DNA of 64,000 nucleotides from Cylindrotheca closterium (lineage: Eukaryota > Bacillariophyta > Bacillariophyceae > Bacillariales > Bacillariaceae), in NCBI GenBank assembly GCA_933822405.4, contig CAKOGP040002058.1, positions 165,732 through 229,731 on the forward strand, written 5' to 3'. The notes beneath the pieces were generated by a model, which was not told the origin of the DNA, made no database searches, and was given only the letters and a program-made list of their open reading frames with translations. A program made the position numbers and the translations under genes. This document shows, piece by piece, positions 31,205 to 42,641 of this stretch. Position 1 is the first letter of the stretch; each line of letters starts with the position of its first letter.

Positions 31205-32551
31205 GAATGGAAATTTGCCTCCAGTTGTTTTTCTTTGGTCAGAGGTGAGGAAGGTTTCAGATTGAGCTGCGCCCGTACATGTACGTAAGCTCCAGTACAT
31301 TTTTGGAAAGTTTCCAAAATGGCGCGATGTCAGTCGATTTAGTCGTAAAGAGATCCGGGTCCTCATGCATTATCGTCTTCCTTGACAAAATGGTTCTTAC
31401 TGTAATAAACATGGTCAGCATTACAGATGACTCTTATCGTCCGTTGTCTTGGATGATTGCTGGTGTAATTTGTACTACATATCAGTAATTGGTGATAGAC
31501 AGAAGTCGACTGTAAGGTGGATATCCTGCCAGCAGCAGTACCTAGCTATAACCAAGGAAAAAAGTTGTTGCAAAGGCAAAATAATAGAAGATCAGACAAC
31601 CGGTAGAATTTCATATTTAGAATTGTATGTATTCGCTGTTTGTTGTATTATAGTTGTCAGGAATGGAAGATTTGCATTAGCATTCTTGTTGCTTGTGTTC
31701 AAACCCGCCGCCAAGAAGGAGGATTTGAAAAAAAGTGAAGCAAAATGCCTAAAGAATATCAGACAACCGATTAGTTTTCAATAGTATAATAGATGTGTTT
31801 TATTATTCGCTGGTCGTTGTCTGTTGTGAAGACAATATTTGTAGTATATGAATTTAGATCATTTGTTCGTTCAAACCTGCCATGAAGGAGTCAGTCTTGT
31901 TCTCAACGAACATGATGGATCGTCTTCCCAGAGGCTGGACCATCGAAACCGAGGATAGAGCATTGGAAAGATACTGCGAAGTTAGAAACTGCAAAAGCGT
32001 CTGTTTGAATGGAGGAACGCTCGCCAGGGATTGGCAAAAGAAAGTATGGAAGGTTACTGGAGGAGAGATGAGTATTACTTTCATCAAAAGAAGGGGTTCA
32101 AACAACTGTTGTAATATTCGAGGAGAGAAATTTTGCAAGGTTTTATTCGCAGTGAGTTGTCTATACTTGCCTGTAAATTTGTGGTATTTAAACGCTATTT
32201 TGTCGATTGCGAAGAGTTTCTTCCAAACCTGTTTATCACCCGCCACCAAGAAGAAGGAGATTTCTCAACGAACGTATAAAGTCCCCTCTTATGATCTAGT
32301 AGAGGCTGGACCATCGAAACTAATGATTGACAATTGTTGGAACGACAGATTGATTGGTTCATTCGATGCATGCAAACACAACAGAAGGGCTATTTCCATG
32401 GATCGGTCGCCCTGGTGCCTGTGGATTGGCAAAATAACTTCTTGTTGGTTGGCCATGCTGCAAATAAATTTTCAGAATGTTATATGCTATTAGTATAATC
32501 TTCTAGTACATATGTGCTCTACTTTGATGATGTAATTTATCTTTTGGTATG
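31112..32551. other. intergenic, contains a degenerate tandem repeat
   Basis: Apart from the microsatellite, three diverged copies of a roughly 130-base unit are visible at about 31594-31730, 31767-31900 and 32137-32275. Shared elements are CAGACAACCG (first two), TATTCGC followed by a G/T-rich stretch, and TTCAAACC-GCC--AAG-AGGA. A second shared piece, AGAGGCTGGACCATCGAAAC, follows at about 31930 and 32304. No coding gene is supported. Confidence 0.55.
31161..31206. repeat. CAA/GTT trinucleotide microsatellite
   Basis: About 14 tandem CAA units on the plus strand lie in the 5' flank of the BRCA1-like gene. They are open in the reading frame and would give a run of Cys on the minus strand, which argues against that upstream start. 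Confidence 0.9.
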
Positions 32552-33031
32552 TTAGTTCTTTCCAGCAGTGCGAGTTCCCCGCAGGCCATGCTGGCTAGTG
32601 CGAATTTCTTCGTCCTCCTCTTTCTTGGCAGTAGTGACCTTGTCGATGCCGCCTAGTATCATTTTCCACTTTCTGGTAGTCTCAAGGTTGGAATTTGCGC
32701 TTGCTGCTGCTTTCGCTCTGGCCTTCTTTCTATTTACACGAAAGAGTGCATTCCCTTCCAAGGTACGTGCACGAAGTTTTGCCTCCAAATCAGGAGGGAG
32801 TTCCGGGAAGCGATCAGCACCGTCTGCTGCATCAGTCCTTTCTACCATTGGTGTTGCGTTTTCCCGAAGCTCTGTATGCTGATGGAAGACTTTGGTATTT
32901 CCACTGTTTTGAAACTTATTGTGCGCCATGTTGGAAACAGTCTCTTGGGAGGAATTGGCCGAACAACAAGAAGAGATGAGCATGATGATACTCAACAACA
33001 AAATGATCTTGGTGAAGATGATGCGAGCCAT
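32552..33031 (-). CDS. Small secreted protein, unknown function
   Basis: 159 residues. A clear signal peptide (start MARIIFTKIILLLS, cleavage near CCSA) is followed by a polar chain with no recognised domain: an acidic patch, then a basic Ala/Lys-rich helix (RKKARAKAAASAN) and a C-terminal GLRGTRTAGKN. The LRG triplet recurs in other small secreted proteins of this window. There are no disulfide-forming Cys beyond the signal peptide. A GTACGGTACC palindrome lies 75 nt upstream of the start. I do not recognise a family; secretion is the only supported inference. Confidence 0.7.
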   Translation of the reverse strand: MARIIFTKIILLLSIIMLISSCCSANSSQETVSNMAHNKFQNSGNTKVFHQHTELRENATPMVERTDAADGADRFPELPPDLEAKLRARTLEGNALFRVNRKKARAKAAASANSNLETTRKWKMILGGIDKVTTAKKEEDEEIRTSQHGLRGTRTAGKN

Positions 33032-34771
33032 GATGATGAAGCTGGTGATATTTTAGGATTTGCTATATGAGGCTTGACTTGCCGGGCAAAGTAAGAGATT
33101 GTGAGTACGGTACCAAAGTGAAGTGTGTCTAGAGACTTTTTGTTCCGTGATCAAAAACCGAAGTTGGATTTTCTGTGAGTAGTTTTGACAGAACAAACTG
33201 TGAGTGGAATTTCGTAAGACGCGATAAAATATATATCACAGAGAACGCTGCGATTTATATAATATATATATATGCAAGTAGGACTGTACATGTACACGTA
33301 AAATACGTGCGTGTACCATTAAACGCAATCACAGTTGGTGTGATGACTTGGCTGACAGAGTGAAGAAGAATGCAGGATATTTTGAAATATCAATATCCTC
33401 TTCTCGTATACATTTACTGCATTAATACAATGGTCACAAATGTTTTGTTCAGCTTGAGGCATTTTAGTTCTGCTTGTTTCCAGTTGTACAACTTCACGTA
33501 CCTTATCGCTCTAGTTGGAGCCTGTTAGGCGCTTGGTTCCTGTTGGTTTCTTCTGATGCTTGGTACCAATCCAGACTTGCGCTTGAAGCATACTCTCCAA
33601 GTTCTGGTCGAGTCCTGGTAAACATTTCTCAGGGTCAGCAGCATACGCATCGTCAAATACAACATCCCCTGCGCAGCCAAAGGTAACAATTTCGCGTATG
33701 TGTACCCTCCGCAATACGCCCTTTAATGTAGTAAGGTATATCACACTCTCACAGGGGACCTTGCTTTGCAATCTTCCCGCTTTCATCTGCGCTTGGAAGA
33801 TTGAGACGAGCGACGGACAGAAGCAGTATCGTGGTGCAGACAGTATGAAAGTTGAATGTGTATCGACTAAGCGAATATACTACTCCAGTACTGGTACCGC
33901 AGTACACGTCGAATAACAAGCTGACAGTTCAGCTGCATGTACTGCAGTTTGCTGTAATACCATCGTACCAAGCCAACAGCAAACGCTACTCCAATGTACA
34001 ACACACCAACCATCGATCTAATTTGTACCACCACACATGGCTAGCTGGAATGTGAAAAGAAGGATACAGTGGTTGCAACTCCTCATCTCATATCTTGGAA
34101 CAATTTGAAGTCAACTACTACTAGTACCCAGGAAGTACACGGCGAGCATCAAGAGGCGGCTCTCGACTTTTCTTACGACTATGAATGATTCATTCAATCA
34201 ATCAATCAATCGGCGAGAGGGAGTGCGTCCTTGCAGAAATTGGACTAGAGATAAAGAAGCTGATGGAGCGAAGATGAGTTATCATCCAGAAATAGACTAG
34301 GAATAATAAGGCAGTGGAAGATGAATTATCGTTATAGCCCAATTTGATGTTGTTTGACCTCCGCCGCTCAACCAATACGAACCGGTACTGTAGCTCTCAA
34401 GAATGTGGCTTAAGTTGGGTCATTTTGGTGCAAGTAGATTTTTACTGGGGTAATGGTAATATTATAAGGGTCATGTTCTCCAGATATTTTTCTCACTTTT
34501 TCGCTTCGCAAATGCGAAGGTTCTGTTCCAATCGCCACCAATTTCCCGGTGGGAACGACACTTGCTTCTTGCGAAATCCCCACGTTTCCAAATACTTAAA
34601 GACGAAAGCGAAGTTCTTCTCCTTTTTATTATTCTAAAAGTAGAGGATTTATTAAAAGGGTGCCGAAAGGTCTACAAGTCCCGTACCCGGTATTCTTGTT
34701 CTTCACAGAACCCTCTTCCTATTCGGGTTCAACGGGTCATCTCGGCAATTTCGTTCATAAAATTCTCAACC
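33032..34771. other. intergenic, low-complexity
   Basis: 1.7 kb with no convincing gene. It holds an AT dinucleotide tract at 33258-33272, a CAAT microsatellite at 34196-34211, and GTAC-rich sites at 33893 and 34131. A 91-codon frame on the minus strand (33786-33511) has protein-like composition in its middle but no start context or family match. The sequence just before 34772 includes CCGTACCCGG, 90 nt upstream. Confidence 0.5.
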
Positions 34772-37700
34772 ATGGAGGAAACCAAACAAGAAACTTTACA
34801 TAGCAGTGATCAGGACTCTAATATGCTAACGGCGTCAAATACTACCCATTTGAACACGCAGCATGCGGACAATGCTACTGTTGGATCATCGAATCCTGCA
34901 TCGTCAGTTACCAGTGTAATCAAGAGTGACTCGTCGACAGCTGGAATTTCAGAGGATGGAAGTTACCTATTGTCTTCCACTCGAGTAAGAATCAGGTCAT
35001 CCGAGCTGAGGAAACCGGCAACTATCAAGCCAGCTGTCTTCCAATATCAAAAGCAATCGAATTCGCAATCGAAACATTATGCCGACTTTGAGCCGCTGGG
35101 TATTGTTGGAAGGGAGAGAGAAACTGCGCAGTTGAAAGCATGCCTGGGTCGCATTCTCGCAAAGGATGAAGACAGACAGCAAAGCGAAAACAAAAAGGAG
35201 ATTGTTCTAATCGGGGGCTTAAGTGGGACTGGCAAGACGAGATTAGCTTGCGCCCTTGAAAACGATGTGTCCCGTCACCCAAAAGGAATGTTCGTTCATG
35301 GCAAATTTGACATGAATACAAGCAACGAACCCTACTCTGGAGTGTCTAGAACATTCAATGAATTGTGTCGCAAGATCAAGAATTCCAAAGCTGAATTGGT
35401 CTGTCTTGTGCAATCAGGCATCAGCCAACACCTCGGAAACAACACCGACATGCTGGTCCATCTTGTTCCTGAACTCAAGGACCTTATCAATGATACATTC
35501 CACGAGTCGTCAGCGATCGATATTGGAACAGACGAGATCGACAACAAACTCGAAAGGCTGCGATTTGCCTTTCGTGTTCTCATGAGGGCTATCAGTACAA
35601 CTTTCTCTCCGCTTGTCATCCTGTTTGATGATCTCCAGTGGAGTGATATCTCGTCTTTACAGATCCTAGATTTCCTCATATCAGACACACAAAATGAAAA
35701 TCCCTTCATGATCATTGGATGTTACAGGTCCGAAGAGGCAGATGAAAACAGTCTTCTTTACAATAAGATTGTTTCGCTGCGAGAAAAGGCTGATAAGTAC
35801 AACTTCCAAATGACAGAAATGATGATTCAATCTTTCAGTACGCAGGACATCCAAGAGGTTATCAGAACAGTTTTGCCGTGTTCCAATGACAAAGACAAAG
35901 TTGGCCTTGCCGCATTGTGCCTAAAACGGACATTCGGTAACCCCTTCTTCCTCATGGAGTTCCTCAAGATGCTTCACCATGAAGGACTTCTTGAGCATCA
36001 TGCCCCAAAGAAGACATGGACATGGGATCTCGCTGAGATCGAAGCTGCAACTATGTCTACTGCGAACGTCGCTGTCATGCTTCAAGGTCACCTGACCAAA
36101 CTGTCTCACCAGCAACAGGCGCTGCTACAATGTGCAGCCTACCTTGGGTCGAGTTTCAGTGAGACCACAATCGATCTCATTTGGACGACATACGGTCGTA
36201 GATTGGTGGAGACCAGGATCGAAAAAACCCATTTTCTGCTCGAGGCCATTGTAAAAGAAGATATCTTGGAAAAATGCTATGACAATCAGTACCGATGGGT
36301 ACATGATAGGCTCCAAGAAGCAGCGCTCTCTCTTGCTGGAGAACGGCGAGAGACCTTTCAGCTCGATATTGGAAGGACGTTGTATTACGGTTTGGACAAG
36401 AAAGAGGTTGAAGATGAATTGTTCGCCATCGTGGATCTCATCAACAACGGCAACGTTCTCCAACTAGCTGAATTCGCATCGGCCAACCTGAAAGCGGCAG
36501 AGAAAGCCAGAGATCTTTCCGCTTTCGAATCTGCAAAAGGTTATGCGATCCATGGGATTGATCTTTTGGCAGATAACAAGTGGTCTGAGAATCGACCCTT
36601 GACCTTGAGTTTGTACATCATTGCAGCTGAAATGGAGCTATTGCTGGGAAATGTGGCAGCTGCAGATCAATACAGCAGCGAGGTGCTGTGCAGAACAGAC
36701 CTATCTCCGATGGATGTGCTTCCATTGAAGATGGCTAAGGCCAGTACCATTGGATCTGTCGACTTAAAGTTTGGCGAGGCAATGGACCAGTACTTTGTAA
36801 TGTTGAAGGAGCTCGGTTGCAGGTTAACGTGGACCAGAGGATTGGTACCGGTGCAGGCACTGACCAAGCTGATGCGGACAGTCAAGAGGGTGAAGGCAAA
36901 GCCCAAAAGCTTCTACGAAACAATGGTGCCGATCGACGATGTGAAGCAGAAGGCCATAGCTTCCGTGGTTTCAAGGATGGTCTATTTCTCCTACATTGCC
37001 GGCGATTTGTCGATGAATTTACTATGCACTTGTTTCCTGGTAAACTCCGTAAGTTTTGTTGGTTCCAGACCTTGGCTTTATACGCAGTGCGCACTACAGT
37101 ATGGTGTCGTTTTCTCACTTCTTTTGCCTCGCACTTAAGACCCTTGAATTTGGTGTCAATGAGTATTCAGCAAAGTGTTTTGCAGCATTGGCAAACGTTG
37201 TAACCCTAGCTTTGCACGATTTTGAGACTGCCACTACGTTCAATATGATTGCGCTTTCCATGCTGGAAAAGTTTCGAGGAATGCACAGCAGCGAAACAAC
37301 CTTTCTTGCCTATGCTCCAGGCTTGGTGTGGGTAAAACGTATCGAGGACTGCTCAGAACCCATGCGAGATGCTGTTGAAGAGGGAATGAAAATGGGCGAT
37401 ACTGTAAGTTTGACGATAGTGCAGGCACATTGCGCCAAGAATTGTTTGAATCTTCGTCTCTTACCGTTTTCTTGTCGACGCCGAATCATCAGGAATTTGC
37501 CATTTGGAATCTGTTTTCACATGTAATCACCTTGCCCTACTCTATTGGAAAACCCATCTCGTCCATCATTGATGAATGTCCAAGGATACTGCTCCAATGT
37601 GAAGATGTTTCCCAGGCAGCACACTCCATGGCTGTCAAGGTCATGTGGCAAATGCTGTACAACTTGCAACAAAGCTCATGCAATCACAATCCTGCCGATC

Positions 37701-38281
37701 TCGAAGGAGAAATCTTTAGCTCTGCACAAGACAACGAAATCAACCCATTGCACCTATCATTTGTGCACTTGGCACAAGGAGAGCTATCCTTCTTCAATGC
37801 AGATTATGAAGCTACCGCCATGTGGGCCCTCCAAGTTGGAGAGCGATATACCAAACTGCTTCCAAATTACTTTCCAAGCATGATTGAGACCTTTCATCGT
37901 GCCGTTGCATTGTATGCTGCTACCATCCGTACCAAGAAGAGAAAGTATCGGGTAGAGGCGAAACGACTTGCCAAGAAGATTGAAAAGTGGGCAGCCGCTG
38001 GAAACCCCAATGCCCAATACTACAACTTTTTCTTGGCGGCTGAGCAGCTGGGGCTAGACAAGAAATTCGATGCTGCAGAGGAGAAGTATGAAGCAGCAAT
38101 TGACATGGCCACTCGAGAAGGTCACCTACACCATCAGGGGCTGCTCAATGAACGCTATTCTGATTTTTTCTTGAGGCGCTCAATGAAGAAAGAGTCAGTT
38201 TTCTTCTTGAAGGAAGCCATTCGTCACTATACAGAATGGGGAGCTGCTTGGAAAGTCGAAAGCTTGGAGTCGAGATTGTAA
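34772..38281 (+). CDS. Large AAA_16 ATPase with C-terminal TPR-like helical region
   Basis: Three exons: 34772-37048, 37140-37403, 37493-38281 (donors GTAAGT, acceptors TTAAG and ATCAG, all phase 0), 1109 residues. The start has context ACCATGG. An AAA_16/Orc1-like ATPase module follows a disordered N-terminus: LGIVGRERE, Walker A GLSGTGKT (about 148-155), Walker B LVILFDDLQW (about 283). The rest is helical and resembles the tail of bacterial MalT/PknK-type signal ATPases and of many diatom homologues: TLEFGVNEYSAKCFA, GDTEFAIWNLF, and a final AIRHYTEWGAAWKVE. No kinase or cyclase domain is fused here. It is probably a signalling or assembly ATPase. A degraded relative lies at 63029-63340. 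Confidence 0.85.
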
Positions 38282-38491
38282 TCTTGAAAGAAGGACAACT
38301 CGTGACAACTCCTATTGCATGTTACATATATATAATAGAATCCTAGAACTATAAAGAAACTTTGAGTCACTAATCAATAGTAGAACTGCTGCCTTGGAGC
38401 AAACAGTTGCTTACATTCATTGTTATACACGTCATTAACAAATCCAAGTCCATAATATTGTTCAGTCCAATCATGATCCTGCGTATCCCTA

Positions 38492-39448
38492 CTACCCCGA
38501 TTCTTGTGCTTGTTTGGCTTCATCAAACTCGGCACCGCATAATTTACCTTTGCCCTTGACAACAACAGAAATAAGACTGGAGGGGGCATTGTAGTTTACG
38601 CTCCAGCTACCGGGGAGCTGCATCATGTTCTGATACTCGTACTGAACCGTTCCTGAATACGATCCACTAGTGTCCCCAGTGACCAACTTGTAGGGAACCA
38701 CCACCCGGAAGGATACTGTATCCCCATCATAGGTACTCATTTCAATTTCCGGCGTCTTCATATCGGTGGGTGTCTCTGGCACTGTGAGACTGTTTGTTAC
38801 AATCAAACCTTCAAACTCCAAGGCTTGTGGCCGGTCCGGGTCATAGGTAAAATTCGCAGGAGTATTGGCAATAATGTCTGGATCCTGCGCCAATCGTGGA
38901 ATGGTGAAGTGACCCCGCCCCAAAAAGTTGGGTTGGTTGAATTCGCACTGCTCCGGACGATCAAAAGTACGGCAGACCCACATGGCTCGATGGTGCGAAT
39001 CCGCCGTGTAGAAGTTGACATCGTACCGAGGTTGTCTTCTGCCTAGCGGTTCCATACCACAAGGACGTGGATACAAGGACATGTGATCAAATCCAGTGGT
39101 ATCTTGGACGTATTGTTTGAATTGCATCCAGTTGCGATTGTGCTGATGCAAAAAGGTTCCGAGAACCTTATCGCAGTCGCCTTGGAAGTTGTGACGATTG
39201 GGAACATCCACCAAAGAATCGCTGGAATGTTCCTTAAAGTCTACTTGCAGAGTATATTGACAAGACGCATCGACAGTCAAGGAATATTTTCCAGCATGAA
39301 TGTCCAAACCTTCGACCCCAAGATTTCTCAAGTCCACGTTGGTGACCACCTCCAGATCGACGTTGAGAGAGTCACCGGAGGAATGGACAAGAGAGAGGAA
39401 GCTTAGCGCAGACAGGAGACACCAAACTTTTTGTGTCGAAGAAGGCAT
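38492..39448 (-). CDS. Secreted protein of unknown family
   Basis: 318 residues in one exon. A signal peptide (MPSSTQKVWCLLSALSFLSLVHS) precedes a globular-looking protein with five or six Cys in the mature part and several aromatic clusters (YDVNFYTADSHHRAMWVC, CEFNQPNFLGRGHF). The second half reads like a beta-rich domain (VSFRVVVPYKLV, SGTVQYEYQNM, SWSVNYN). I do not recognise the family. A TACCGTACTGGTA palindrome lies about 65 nt upstream of the start, as with several other genes here. Expected to be secreted or surface bound. Confidence 0.75.
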   Translation of the reverse strand: MPSSTQKVWCLLSALSFLSLVHSSGDSLNVDLEVVTNVDLRNLGVEGLDIHAGKYSLTVDASCQYTLQVDFKEHSSDSLVDVPNRHNFQGDCDKVLGTFLHQHNRNWMQFKQYVQDTTGFDHMSLYPRPCGMEPLGRRQPRYDVNFYTADSHHRAMWVCRTFDRPEQCEFNQPNFLGRGHFTIPRLAQDPDIIANTPANFTYDPDRPQALEFEGLIVTNSLTVPETPTDMKTPEIEMSTYDGDTVSFRVVVPYKLVTGDTSGSYSGTVQYEYQNMMQLPGSWSVNYNAPSSLISVVVKGKGKLCGAEFDEAKQAQESG

Positions 39449-39923
39449 AATTGATTGCTTCTATTTGTTGTTGTTGTAGCAGGTGTAGAAAGCAAGTATA
39501 AAAGGTGCAATACCGTACTGGTATATATTATGCAGATGATAATTATATGATGAGTCTTTTCGGTGTTACAGTAAAATTGCGCGGGTGACTTCCGATATTT
39601 GAATGACCACTTTGATTAAAATTGGGTCTTTCCAACAGTGGATGAAGTTCATCAAAATCAACCGCACTAGCACTCCAAAGAATGTGTTGACCATTGTAGC
39701 GATCAGTAAAGATGGGAGCTCATCTGGATATATAGTAGCAACTATTAATAGTACTTATTTTTATATCTTATACATTATTCATACAGACTGACTCGGTCAT
39801 TGCAGCAGCAGTCGCAGATGCATGAGTGGCTTGTGGTGGCTTGCTTCAAAAGTGAGCGAAGACAAGAAACGTAGGAACTCTTATGATGATGATTTGTTTT
39901 CACGTTGCGCATGTTGCCGATGT
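39449..39923. other. intergenic
   Basis: A GTT microsatellite follows the start of the secreted gene (39465-39475), with the TACCGTACTGGTA palindrome at 39511-39523. The rest is AT-rich and has no gene. Confidence 0.5.
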
Positions 39924-40835
39924 TTAGGGGATACCAAGAAATTTGGCGAAAATGCGTTTTTGATCCACCTCCACCATGTTGTTGGTTTCTTTGTCCTCAC
40001 GCACCAATACCGGTTCCGCGTACACGTAGTCGTCCATGCCTTGATTTGCCTGCTTTTCTTCTTCGTCTTCGTCTTCGATGGATTCGGTTCTAGTTTCTTC
40101 AATCACTTCGTCCAAGTCTTCCATGACTTCTTCCAGAGTTTCTTCCATGATTTCAACACCCTCCTCCACAATGGATCCCACAGCATCGTCCTCTTGCATT
40201 GTGACCGCTTCTTCTTCTATTTCTTCTTGAGAATCCTCGCCTTCTTCGGTATCTACCACGTCAATCTCATGGTTATCTTCCTCTTCTTCTCCTTCATTGA
40301 GAGAAGGAATCTCTTCTTGGACAACATTGATGCCTTCACCATTGTCATCACTGCTACTGTTACTGCCAGAAGTTGTGGAGACTTCTTCTTCTTCTTCTTC
40401 ATCACTGCTAGGAGATGATTGGCTGCTGCTGCTGCTGCTGGAAGATGATGATGAAGAAGAAGAAGAAGAGGATGAACTGCTCGAGCTAGAAGACGAGGAG
40501 GATGCCCACCAAGAGGATCGCCCAGCACCACCACGAAGGTTGGAAGTACTACTAGTGGGAGGAGAAGCTCCCATAATGTCACCTTTACCACCATGGTGTT
40601 GGTGATCTTGATGCATCATCATCATCATATCTTCGTCATGTTTGTGTTCATGGTCTTTTCCATGATGATGTTGATGATGATGCTTGTTCTTAAAGTTTTC
40701 TCCATGATGATGACCATGATGACCGTGCTTTCCTCGAAGAGCACGAGCAAAGTGTTGCAACATACTTTGGGAGCTCACCTCACTGCAAAAGAGGATTGCT
40801 ACTAGAAGAAGGATATTAATCGATGATGACTTCAT
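39924..40835 (-). CDS. Secreted His-, Ser- and acid-rich low-complexity protein
   Basis: 303 residues. A signal peptide ends at about residue 22. Directly after it (residues 31-35) is ARALRGK, then a His-rich stretch (HHGHHHGE, KHHHQHHHG), a second LRG at about 97-99, a long Ser run near 115-140, and an acidic tail with the block EEGVEIMEETLEEVMED and near the end EPVLVREDKETNN. Such Ser/His/acid-rich secreted proteins are typical of diatom silica- or wall-associated proteins, but this is inference from composition. Its acidic tail is clearly homologous to the plus-strand gene across the gap (41588-42330), so the two are a divergent paralogous pair. Confidence 0.8.
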   Translation of the reverse strand: MKSSSINILLLVAILFCSEVSSQSMLQHFARALRGKHGHHGHHHGENFKNKHHHQHHHGKDHEHKHDEDMMMMMHQDHQHHGGKGDIMGASPPTSSTSNLRGGAGRSSWWASSSSSSSSSSSSSSSSSSSSSSSSSSSQSSPSSDEEEEEEVSTTSGSNSSSDDNGEGINVVQEEIPSLNEGEEEEDNHEIDVVDTEEGEDSQEEIEEEAVTMQEDDAVGSIVEEGVEIMEETLEEVMEDLDEVIEETRTESIEDEDEEEKQANQGMDDYVYAEPVLVREDKETNNMVEVDQKRIFAKFLGIP

Positions 40836-41133
40836 GCTGGTGATTTTTCAAATATAATGAGTGTATTGTGTGTATATTGTGTGTGTCAAGTAAGAGGTGG
40901 ACCTTTGAGTAGTTATTGAATCTTGGAAGAACAACATTGAGCTAAAGTGCGGATGGAGAAACGTCATGCACGACCGATTTATCTGTATCGTGTCAAAATT
41001 GTAGAATCGAATCTTCAATATTGAATCGATACTGTTTGGCCGCGCCAATATATAATTAATTAATGAAATAAAAATAGCATTGCCGAAAACTACCTAGTCT
41101 GCTCGCGTTTCTGCTGTTCCGTTCCGTGACCAG
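40836..41133. promoter_or_regulatory. shared intergenic region of the divergent secreted-protein pair
   Basis: This 300-bp stretch separates the minus-strand His/Ser-rich gene from the assembly gap, where the paralogous plus-strand gene must start. It is therefore probably a bidirectional promoter. An ATATAATTAATTAATG AT-rich core is visible at 41050-41066. No experimental signal can be claimed. Confidence 0.4.
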
Positions 41134-41587
41134 NNNNNNNNNNNNNNNNNNNNNNNNNNNNNNNNNNNNNNNNNNNNNNNNNNNNNNNNNNNNNNNNNNN
41201 NNNNNNNNNNNNNNNNNNNNNNNNNNNNNNNNNNNNNNNNNNNNNNNNNNNNNNNNNNNNNNNNNNNNNNNNNNNNNNNNNNNNNNNNNNNNNNNNNNNN
41301 NNNNNNNNNNNNNNNNNNNNNNNNNNNNNNNNNNNNNNNNNNNNNNNNNNNNNNNNNNNNNNNNNNNNNNNNNNNNNNNNNNNNNNNNNNNNNNNNNNNN
41401 NNNNNNNNNNNNNNNNNNNNNNNNNNNNNNNNNNNNNNNNNNNNNNNNNNNNNNNNNNNNNNNNNNNNNNNNNNNNNNNNNNNNNNNNNNNNNNNNNNNN
41501 NNNNNNNNNNNNNNNNNNNNNNNNNNNNNNNNNNNNNNNNNNNNNNNNNNNNNNNNNNNNNNNNNNNNNNNNNNNNNNNNNNNNNNN
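41134..41587. other. assembly gap (454 Ns)
   Basis: A run of undetermined bases. Its true length is unknown. It lies inside the Ser-rich coding region of the plus-strand gene, whose remaining frame is open to the first base after the gap. A repetitive Ser-codon run is a likely cause. Confidence 0.98.
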
Positions 41588-42330
41588 CATCCTCGTCATC
41601 CTCTCCCAGCGATGACTCGAGCAGCAGCAGTAGCAGCAGTCCATCTTCCAAATCGAGTTCAGCCTCCATTCCATCCAATCCCAGCATTTCCATCTCGAGG
41701 CCCTCCAATCCCAGCATTTCCATTTCGGCTCCTTCCAGAAGCAGTCAAGATGAAAACGAAGACGAAAATGAAGTGGAAATTCTAAAGAGTCTTTACGCTC
41801 AAGGTGGCGATGATGATTCGTTCCTTGTGAGCGAGAGCTCGGAAACTGAAGTGCATGTCAATGAACAAGTTCAACAAGAACAAAAACAGCAAGACGATGA
41901 CGATGACTCGGCAGCGGCATTGCGAGGCTACACGGACGATGACATGGATGGTAGCGACCAAGACGACATGGTGGTCATTGTAGATTCCTCGGACAGGTCA
42001 GAAACACAAGATTCCAGGGAAGAAGAAAGCTTTGATGCCATTGGCGGCACCAAGGACATTTTGGAAGAGGGCATGGAAGTCATGGAAGAAACTCTGGAAG
42101 AGCTTGTGGAATCAGCCACAAAAACCGAACCGATGGAGGATCAAGGAGATGATTTAGCTCTGAATTCTCATTCCATGGATGCTGTCGTGGGAGAATTCGA
42201 AGTTTCCGAGTTGAATCAACTGGATGCTGCGGAGGAACCAGTTTTGATCCGAGAAGATGAAGTAACCAATGTATTGGGTGTTCAAGATGGTACTGGTCAA
42301 TCATTCTTTTCCAAGCTATTTGGTCATTGA
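41588..42330 (+). CDS. Secreted Ser/acid-rich protein, 5' end in assembly gap
   Basis: The frame ending at 42330 is open through to the gap, so no start is visible. The visible part is about 246 residues: a Ser run (SDDSSSSSSSS), a PSNPSISISRPSNPSISIS duplication, Asp/Glu-rich stretches, ALRGYTDD, then the acidic block EEGMEVMEETLEELVES and EPVLIREDEVTN, ending FFSKLFGH. These last blocks match the divergent neighbour at 39924-40835 (EEGVEIMEETLEEV, EPVLVREDKETNN, IFAKFLG). The missing start, signal peptide and perhaps a His-rich part must lie in or before the gap. Partial gene. Confidence 0.8.
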
Positions 42331-42641
42331 AACAGGAATCAAATGAATACATACCAGTATCCAAGAACAATACACTTACTGGTGGTATTATATCGGCCAC
42401 AACCGAGTAATACGAGAAACGAACCCACCACTACTACTACTTCAAGTAGCGACAGCACAACGTTAGTGTTTGCAGTGCGTCGCATATAATCGATCGAAAG
42501 ACTGTATAATAGTGAATAATATACTATAGATCTTGCATGGTTGTGGAGCACGATTATAATTATCAACAAGCTAACGCGTCACCGTACCAATCACTAGATA
42601 GGCGTCTGTGCTATTTTATCCGCATACTCTGGTCTATCCTA
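42331..42641. other. intergenic
   Basis: Convergent 3' flanks of the flanking genes. No gene or clear element is seen. Confidence 0.4.

Noticed and set aside
27287..31366. Extending the BRCA1-like protein upstream to 31366
   Set aside because: The extra 85 residues include a run of 13 Cys produced by a GTT microsatellite and no conserved sequence; it is most likely 5' UTR.
33511..33786. A 91-residue minus-strand frame in the 33-34.7 kb region
   Set aside because: Partly protein-like, but no family match, no signal peptide and no flanking evidence of transcription.
39840..40420. A plus-strand Phe-rich frame over the secreted gene
   Set aside because: It is the antisense of Glu-rich codons (GAA/TTC), typical for shadows of acidic proteins.
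41126..41785. Frames reading through the N gap on both strands
   Set aside because: They are open only because the bases are undetermined; the Pro/Ala-rich plus-strand frame after the gap is a shadow of the Ser-rich gene.
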